From an uncultured Acidimicrobiales bacterium (lineage in GTDB: Bacteria > Actinomycetota > Acidimicrobiia > Acidimicrobiales > SZUA-35), in contig CALEWY010000066.1 of NCBI GenBank assembly GCA_937925335.1, forward strand, positions 1 to 48,317: a DNA stretch of 48,317 nt. The letters run 5' to 3'. The translations under genes were made by a program, and so were the position numbers. The first letter of the stretch is position 1. Every line of letters starts with the position of its first letter. Positions 44,014-48,317 of this stretch are shown here, piece after piece. A model generated the notes under the pieces. The model was not told the origin of the DNA and did not search any database. It worked only from the letters and a program-made list of their open reading frames with translations.

Positions 44014-44781
44014 ATGGAGAACTCTGGCGTCGGCCCGTTTGGCCCGAACACCTATGGCGACAGCTTCGCCGATGTCTACGACGCCTGGTATCACGACATC
44101 AGTGATCCGATCGCTACCGCCAGCTTCGTGGACCAGCGCTGTGGTCACGGCCCGGTGATCGAACTCGGCGTCGGAACCGGCCGGCTCGTCGACGCGTTTC
44201 TCGCGAACGGGCGCCGAGTGATCGGCGTTGATGCCAGCGCCCCGATGCTGGCTCGTTGCGAGCCTCGGCACGGGCTGAGCCTGATTCGAGCCGACCTTGC
44301 GTCACTCCCGATCGCCAAACCGGATGCCGCGACTGGCGGGCCCAGGATCGGTGGAGCGATCTGCGCGTTCAACACATTGTTCAACCTTGATTCAGAAACG
44401 AAGCAGGCGACGCTTTTCAGCGACTTGAGATCTGCCGTCCACCCCGACGGTGCGATCGTGATCGAGGCGATCACCGGAGCGGGATTGGGAGATGGACCTC
44501 GCGATTCGGTCGGTATCTCTCGCATCGAGGCCGAACAGCTCGTGCTGTCGGCGACCCGTGTCGACGCCGAGTCACAGACGATCGTCGGCCAACACGTCGA
44601 CATCACCGAATCGGGTGGCGTGAAGCTCCGCCCGTGGCGACTCCGATGGACGACACCGACTCAGCTCGATGCCATCGCGAAACGCTCCGGCCTCGCCCTC
44701 GCCGAGCGCTTCGCCGATTGGGACGAAGCCCCCTTCGACGACGAGTCCGCCAAACACGTCTCGGTCTACCGCCCTGCCTGA
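44014..44781 (+). CDS. Class I SAM-dependent methyltransferase
   Basis: 255-aa Rossmann-fold methyltransferase. The SAM-binding motif I is VIELGVGTGRLVDAFL and motif II is VIGVDASAPML. SLIRADLASLPI and GGAICAFNTLFNL are motifs III and IV. Substrate cannot be inferred. The N-terminus has TYGDSFADVYDAWYHDI, typical of this group. ATG 44014 directly follows AAGAGGGG, so the ribosome binding site is close but present. It is divergent from the tRNA-modification operon (72-bp gap). Confidence 0.87.
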   Translation: MENSGVGPFGPNTYGDSFADVYDAWYHDISDPIATASFVDQRCGHGPVIELGVGTGRLVDAFLANGRRVIGVDASAPMLARCEPRHGLSLIRADLASLPIAKPDAATGGPRIGGAICAFNTLFNLDSETKQATLFSDLRSAVHPDGAIVIEAITGAGLGDGPRDSVGISRIEAEQLVLSATRVDAESQTIVGQHVDITESGGVKLRPWRLRWTTPTQLDAIAKRSGLALAERFADWDEAPFDDESAKHVSVYRPA

Positions 44782-44805
44782 CCCGACATGACGCCCGACG
44801 TCGGC

Positions 44806-44826
44806 GCGGTGTGACACCACACCCGC
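44806..44826. terminator. Hairpin between convergent genes
   Basis: GCGGTGTG (44806-44813) pairs with CACACCCGC (44818-44826) with one bulge and a 4-nt loop. The palindrome CCGACGTCGG lies just upstream (44795-44804). The hairpin sits between the convergent methyltransferase and rhomboid genes and could terminate both. There is no T-run. Confidence 0.35.
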
Positions 44827-44844
44827 CGGTGCAGGAGCGGCGAA

Positions 44845-45723
44845 CTAGAAGGGCAGGTCGATCCCGCCGACGACACCGATGGTCCCCGCCAAGGCTGCGA
44901 GAGCGATCATCGCGCCAGACCCAACGAGGACTGACTGATCCGGTCCGCCTTGCACCACGGGGCTGTGCTCAGTCGCACGCGAAGGGCGAGCCCTGCGCAT
45001 CGCAGTGCCGATGAGATACGACACGGCGAAGCCACCGACCACACCGCCGAAGTGGCCCCAAAAGGAGATCCCGGGGAGGATGAGTGGCAGCGCCAAGTTC
45101 AATCCGACGAGCCCAACGAACGGCACCTCACCAATCGGGCGTCCCTGCAGAACGAACAGCGCCGCGACGCCGCCGGCAAGCCCGAGCACCGCACCAGAAG
45201 CACCAAGTGCACCCGTCGAAAAGTTGAACGCAAGAACCGCTGCCGAACCGCCGAACAATCCACCGAAATAGACCAACGCAGTTCGCACCGGGCCAACCAT
45301 CTTTTCGAGGATGGGGCCGAGTCGGTAGATCAGGTAGCCGTTGAACCCGATGTGGATGAAGTCCTGGTGTAGGAAGCCGCTTGTGACGATTCGCCACCAT
45401 TCACCACGGCTGACACCCGGCCCCCACAAGACAAAGTCGCTCGTGAATTGGTTGTTCGGTCCGAACGCGCCGTTGCGCGATGCCTGCTGGATGAAGAAGA
45501 TCGCCACGATCAACGCAAGAATCGCGTAAGAAAAGACCGGCTTCGAGCTGAGGTCGGTGCCGCGAATCACCTTCTGGGCGCCGGACTTTGAGCACTCGGG
45601 ACAGTGGAAACCAACCGAGGCCGAGGTCATACAATCCGAACAGATCTTGCGATCACATCGCTGGCAGCCGACGGAGTACTCGCGATCAGGATGTCGGTAA
45701 CAGGCGTCGACGTGAACGTTCAC
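44845..45723 (-). CDS. Rhomboid intramembrane serine protease with N-terminal zinc motif
   Basis: 292-aa membrane protease. The N-terminal ~40 residues hold a Cys/His cluster (CYRHPDREYSVGCQRCDRK, then CSDC and HCPEC) resembling a B-box-type zinc site. The rhomboid core follows: EWWRIVTSGFLHQDFIHIGFN (loop 1 and helix 2), the catalytic Ser in GALGASGAVLGLAGG and the catalytic His in FWGHFGGVVGGF. About seven helices are present in all. The architecture resembles mycobacterial Rv0110. GTG 45723 is supported by TAGCGT 7 nt upstream; the longer frame adds an unrelated N-terminus. Confidence 0.9.
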   Translation of the reverse strand: MNVHVDACYRHPDREYSVGCQRCDRKICSDCMTSASVGFHCPECSKSGAQKVIRGTDLSSKPVFSYAILALIVAIFFIQQASRNGAFGPNNQFTSDFVLWGPGVSRGEWWRIVTSGFLHQDFIHIGFNGYLIYRLGPILEKMVGPVRTALVYFGGLFGGSAAVLAFNFSTGALGASGAVLGLAGGVAALFVLQGRPIGEVPFVGLVGLNLALPLILPGISFWGHFGGVVGGFAVSYLIGTAMRRARPSRATEHSPVVQGGPDQSVLVGSGAMIALAALAGTIGVVGGIDLPF

Positions 45724-45730
45724 AGCCAAA

Positions 45731-45736
45731 ACGCTA
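45731..45736 (-). promoter_or_regulatory. Leaderless -10 box of rhomboid gene
   Basis: TAGCGT on the minus strand, 7 nt before GTG 45723. Confidence 0.5.
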
Positions 45737-45772
45737 CCCGCACCCTGCGAAAGCGGCCCGAAAGAACGTCGT

Positions 45773-45813
45773 GGCATGCCAGAGCCGTTCAAATTTGAAG
45801 GCGATGGCATGCC
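45773..45813. other. Palindrome cluster between rhomboid and mscL genes
   Basis: GGCATGCC occurs at 45773-45780 and 45806-45813, flanking a perfect 12-bp palindrome TTCAAATTTGAA at 45788-45799. The outer copies are themselves palindromic, so the whole block can pair in several ways. It lies in the ~200-bp divergent gap and could be an operator for either gene. Confidence 0.45.
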
Positions 45814-45922
45814 GACGGCCACGCAGCGAGGCCGACATTCCACCCTTCGCGATCAGAAACGGGTCACACTGTGGTGTGGGACGGAAACCAACCGTGACAT
45901 TCACAAGGGGAATGACCAAACA

Positions 45923-46321
45923 ATGATTCAGGAATTCAAAGACTTCATCAACAAAGGTGGCGTGTTCGAAGCCGCCGTCGGCCTCATCTTGGCATTGGCG
46001 TTCGCGCCGATCGTCAACTCGATGGTCGCCGATGTCATCATGCCGATCGTCGGCCGCATCTTCGGTGCGCCCGACTTCAGCGAGCTCAAGATTGGCCTCG
46101 GCGGTAGCGAAGAGGTCACTCTCGAAGACGGCACCGTCGTGATGCAAGAAGCCGCAATCCGTTACGGCGCCTTCATCAACACCATCATCTCGTTCGCAAT
46201 GATTGCGTTCGTGATCTTCATGCTCGTCAAGGCCTACAACAAGCGCAACGGTGAGCCCGAAGAAGACGGCCCAAGCGCAGAGGATCTCCTCACCGAGATC
46301 CGCGATTCACTCGCAAAGTAG
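45923..46321 (+). CDS. mscL: Large-conductance mechanosensitive channel
   Basis: 132-aa channel that opens under hypo-osmotic membrane tension. MIQEFKDFINKGGVFEAAVGLILALAFAPIVNSMVADVIMPIVG covers the N-terminal helix and the TM1 pore helix; IRYGAFINTIISFAMIAFVIFMLVKAYNK is TM2. The C-terminal bundle is short and acidic (EEDGPSAEDLLTEIRDSL). The pore-lining Gly/Ala spacing is conserved. ATG 45923 has AAGGGG about 12 nt upstream. Confidence 0.95.
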   Translation: MIQEFKDFINKGGVFEAAVGLILALAFAPIVNSMVADVIMPIVGRIFGAPDFSELKIGLGGSEEVTLEDGTVVMQEAAIRYGAFINTIISFAMIAFVIFMLVKAYNKRNGEPEEDGPSAEDLLTEIRDSLAK

Positions 46322-46365
46322 TTCACGACTCCGCCGGTCAATCGCCCTGACCAACGGGTTCCGAT

Positions 46366-47349
46366 TCACTCCGTATCGGAGGTGGTCTGTTCGCTCTCGA
46401 TGAGCTGACGGGCCGCCTCCCACGGGTCAAGACGCCGTCCTGCCACCTCGGCACGGACGGCGTCGTACGTTTTACCGGTGGTCAGCAACGCCGCCTGTTG
46501 TTCGAGACGGGCGAGGACGATCTGACGCATCTCATCGTCGACCCGTCGAGCACGTCGCTCGACAAGTTCACCCGAGGCTTCGATGTGCGATCGATGGCCG
46601 GCGATCGCAGCCGCTAGATCAGTGAGGCCCGTATTGGTGGTGGCCACCGTCTCGATGATCGGCACCTGCCAGCCACCTTCCGAGGGGTGCGCCGACAGTG
46701 CCAGCATGTTCTCGAGGTCTTGGCGAGTGTCCGCAGTGCCAGCGCGGTCAGCCTTGTTGATCACAAAGACGTCGGCGATCTCCATCAGGCCCGCCTTGTT
46801 TGCCTGCACGGCATCACCCCAGCCGGGATTCACCACCACCACCGTCGTGTCGGTTGCGCCGACCACGTCGACCTCAACCTGGCCGACGCCAACGGTCTCG
46901 ATCAACACCTGGCCAAAGCCCACCGCGGCAAGAAGGCGAACGGCCTCCGGCGCGGCGAGCGCTAAGCCTCCAAGGTTTCCACGAGTCGCCATCGACCGGA
47001 TGAACACACCCTCGTCGAGTGCGTGATCTTGCATCCGCACACGATCGCCGAGGATTGCGCCGCCGGTGAACGGTGACGACGGGTCGACTGCCAGAACCGC
47101 CACATGCGCTGGATCACTGCGGCGAAGCTCGGCGACGAGCGCCGACGTGAGTGTCGACTTGCCAGCCCCTGGTGCACCGGTGACGCCAACCGAGAAGCCC
47201 GAACCGGCCAGCGGGTAGGCCAGGCGACCAACGTCGCGAGCGCCGCTTCCGCCACGCTCGATCGCGCTCAGAAGCTGAGCGATCGAACCGCGATGGCCCT
47301 GGCGAGCTGCCTTGAACAACGCTGACACATCACGATCCCGACGACCCAC
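46366..47349 (-). CDS. MeaB/ArgK-family GTPase
   Basis: 327-aa G3E-type P-loop GTPase that chaperones methylmalonyl-CoA mutase-type B12 enzymes. Walker A is VTGAPGAGKSTLTSAL; AVDPSSPFTGGAILGDRVRM, IRSMATRGNLGGL and IETVGVGQVEVDVVGATDTTVVVVNPGWGDAVQANKAGL are family blocks; the guanine-specificity motif is NKAD. GTG 47349 begins 7 nt after the NifU-like stop codon; longer starts would overlap that gene without homology. No mutase gene lies in the window, so the target enzyme is elsewhere. Confidence 0.9.
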   Translation of the reverse strand: MGRRDRDVSALFKAARQGHRGSIAQLLSAIERGGSGARDVGRLAYPLAGSGFSVGVTGAPGAGKSTLTSALVAELRRSDPAHVAVLAVDPSSPFTGGAILGDRVRMQDHALDEGVFIRSMATRGNLGGLALAAPEAVRLLAAVGFGQVLIETVGVGQVEVDVVGATDTTVVVVNPGWGDAVQANKAGLMEIADVFVINKADRAGTADTRQDLENMLALSAHPSEGGWQVPIIETVATTNTGLTDLAAAIAGHRSHIEASGELVERRARRVDDEMRQIVLARLEQQAALLTTGKTYDAVRAEVAGRRLDPWEAARQLIESEQTTSDTE

Positions 47350-47356
47350 GAGGTTG

Positions 47357-47677
47357 CTACTGGGCAAAGGGCGACACGATTCCCGTGCCGCTCTGGCCGG
47401 ACCCACCGAGGGTCACAGCAGTTCCGACGTCACCTGCGAGCTCAGCGCCAACGTGTTCGACAGCGGTTACACCCTCGACCCGCTTCTTCAGAATCCGCTC
47501 GATGCCGTCTCGCAATGTGATCGTCGATGCGGGGCACGTCACACAGGCCCCGACGAGCTCAACCGAAACAATGCCGGTCTCGGTGTCGACGTTGCGCAAA
47601 AGGATGTCGCCCTCGTCGGCCTGGATTGCAGGCCGAATGATCTCGATCACCTTTTCAACTTTTTCTCGCATCTCCAT
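47357..47677 (-). CDS. NifU-like iron-sulfur scaffold domain protein
   Basis: 106-aa protein of the NifU C-terminal domain (Nfu) type. VEKVIEIIRPAIQADEGDILLRNVD, then VSVELVGACVTCPASTITLRDGIERILK, with the CxxC that binds a bridging 4Fe-4S cluster. It carries a ~25-residue Gly-rich C-terminal tail. ATG 47677 fits the family start; in-frame ATG 47671 and a TTG at 47740 are alternatives. The MeaB-like gene follows 7 bp later, so the two are co-transcribed. Confidence 0.87.
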   Translation of the reverse strand: MEMREKVEKVIEIIRPAIQADEGDILLRNVDTETGIVSVELVGACVTCPASTITLRDGIERILKKRVEGVTAVEHVGAELAGDVGTAVTLGGSGQSGTGIVSPFAQ

Positions 47678-47751
47678 GCCGGACAAGCCAGAACCCTTCG
47701 AACGGCGCCCACCGAGAACAACCGCGTACGTGCCGAACAACGCTACCGCCC

Positions 47752-47757
47752 TACCCT
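47752..47757 (+). promoter_or_regulatory. Possible -10 box for the leader ORF/small membrane protein
   Basis: TACCCT ends 8 nt before ATG 47766, a six-codon ORF that overlaps the small membrane protein gene. The spacing is one nt longer than at the other leaderless genes. Confidence 0.3.
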
Positions 47758-47765
47758 GTATTCCA

Positions 47766-47786
47766 ATGAACGCGGTCGCACCATGA
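47766..47786 (+). CDS. Possible six-codon leader peptide (MNAVAP)
   Basis: ATG-AAC-GCG-GTC-GCA-CCA-TGA ends in an ATGA overlap with the 57-aa gene at 47783. It may be a leaderless upstream ORF that delivers ribosomes to the main start by termination-reinitiation. The evidence is position only; the peptide itself has no known function. Confidence 0.22.
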   Translation: MNAVAP

Positions 47787-47956
47787 GCTCAGCGGTGATC
47801 AGCCTGTTCGCCCACCAGGGCGGCTGGGACGAGATCCTGCTGGTTGCCGGCCCCCTCGGGGTGATCGGACTCTTGTTGTGGATTGCGAACCGACGCGTCT
47901 CGGCCAAACTCGCTGAAGCCGCAGAAACTGGCTCGGAGCCGACACACAACTCGTGA
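47783..47956 (+). CDS. Small single-pass membrane protein
   Basis: 57-aa protein with one hydrophobic helix (EILLVAGPLGVIGLLLWIA) followed by a positively charged stretch (NRRVSAK), so the C-terminus is probably cytoplasmic. No family recognised. The last codons overlap the start of the next gene (GTGA), which implies coupled translation and possibly a shared function. Confidence 0.6.
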   Translation: MSSAVISLFAHQGGWDEILLVAGPLGVIGLLLWIANRRVSAKLAEAAETGSEPTHNS

Positions 47957-48317
47957 GTTCGTTTGTCGTTGAACACCACGTCGACGCGGAGACCGCAGCA
48001 ACGCTGCTCGCTCCGCGCACCGACCTTCTCGTCGAGACTGGTGACCTCGAGAACGGATTTGAGCAGGCCGAAGGACCGTTCGAGCGCTATCGACGCACGT
48101 TGATCGTTCACGGTCAATCGTCCACACTCGATACCCCAGGTGATGCCTCGGCCAAGCCAGCCACGAGCCTGGCGGGCCGCCAACACATCACTGAAACCGT
48201 CGACTTCCGACTTGCCATCCCGTTGTGGCGTCCGATCGTCAACGTTTTGATGAAGCGGGCGCTCAAGGAGACCGACCGCGCACCCCGCGATCGATGGTGG
48301 TGGCCGTCGACGGTGGT
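47953..48317 (+). CDS. Hypothetical protein, 3' end cut by window edge
   Basis: 121 codons are visible from GTG 47953. The fragment reads as a soluble N-terminal region with alternating short beta and charged segments (FVVEHHVDAETAATLL, FERYRRTLIVHGQ), ending in LAIPLWRPIVNVLMKRAL and RDRWWWPSTVV. An SRPBCC-like N-terminal region fused to a transporter such as an MFS protein is a possibility from memory of similar actinobacterial proteins, but this cannot be shown here. The start overlaps the stop of the small membrane protein gene. Confidence 0.45.
   Translation, partial: MSSFVVEHHVDAETAATLLAPRTDLLVETGDLENGFEQAEGPFERYRRTLIVHGQSSTLDTPGDASAKPATSLAGRQHITETVDFRLAIPLWRPIVNVLMKRALKETDRAPRDRWWWPSTV

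Overview
The window is 48.3 kb of GC-rich, gene-dense bacterial chromosome. The gene content suggests a free-living, probably aquatic, actinobacterium, most likely class Acidimicrobiia (Ilumatobacter-like). That placement is an inference from several features: GatCAB, a PASTA-domain PknB kinase, an Eis-like acetyltransferase ending in Phe, a rhomboid with an N-terminal zinc motif resembling mycobacterial Rv0110, ECF42 with a DGPF protein, the DUF1800/DUF1501 pair, and the high GC. I saw no transposase, integrase, phage gene, CRISPR array, rRNA or tRNA. The first gene (M1 peptidase) and the last gene are cut by the window edges.

Layout. 1-2445: truncated M1 peptidase, a NadD-like nucleotidyltransferase and a DUF1499 membrane protein. 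2555-5108: a BrkB-type membrane protein divergent from a dienelactone-hydrolase-like enzyme, then CysH. 5109-5564: a gene-free stretch with a strong hairpin and 17-bp tandem repeats. 5565-12618: an SF2 helicase, a four-gene ABC exporter operon (ATPase, permease, ATPase, permease, all joined by ATGA overlaps), a REP-like palindrome cluster and a MATE transporter. 12642-16281: two convergent probable lipoproteins, then an ECF sigma factor with a co-translated membrane partner carrying Gmad2-like and SH3-like domains. 16580-20238: an Eis-like GNAT, a DGPF protein with its ECF42 sigma factor, and endonuclease III. 20278-24390: a DUF1800, DUF1501 and Fn3-like lipoprotein operon of Tat or lipoprotein exports. 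24471-30939: a GNAT, gatCAB, a ferredoxin, an SCP2-like protein and an MFS exporter. 30942-36697: a PASTA Ser/Thr kinase 2 bp upstream of that MFS gene, a divergent two-component system (NarL-type regulator and MASE1 histidine kinase), and an anchored secreted protein. 36751-48317: DNA ligase A, a membrane protein, a class II aldolase-like protein, the tRNA-modification operon (cysteine desulfurase, mnmA, Sua5-type TsaC), a methyltransferase, a rhomboid protease, mscL, NifU-like and MeaB-like genes, and a small membrane protein overlapping a truncated gene.

The most consistent regulatory pattern is leaderless transcription. Eleven genes that begin transcription units have a TANNNT hexamer ending exactly 6 or 7 nt before an ATG or GTG start. 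Examples are cysH, brkB and the divergent hydrolase, eis-like, gatC, the ferredoxin, pknB, the response regulator, the aldolase, the cysteine desulfurase and the rhomboid. Shine-Dalgarno sequences are seen mostly at other genes. At brkB and the hydrolase the two divergent -10 boxes share two base pairs.

No defence system or biosynthetic cluster is evident. The best candidates for undescribed biology are the DUF1800/DUF1501/lipoprotein export operon, the sigma factor with a Gmad2/SH3 partner, the kinase-transporter pair, the REP-like palindromes, and the structured gene-free region at 5.1-5.56 kb.
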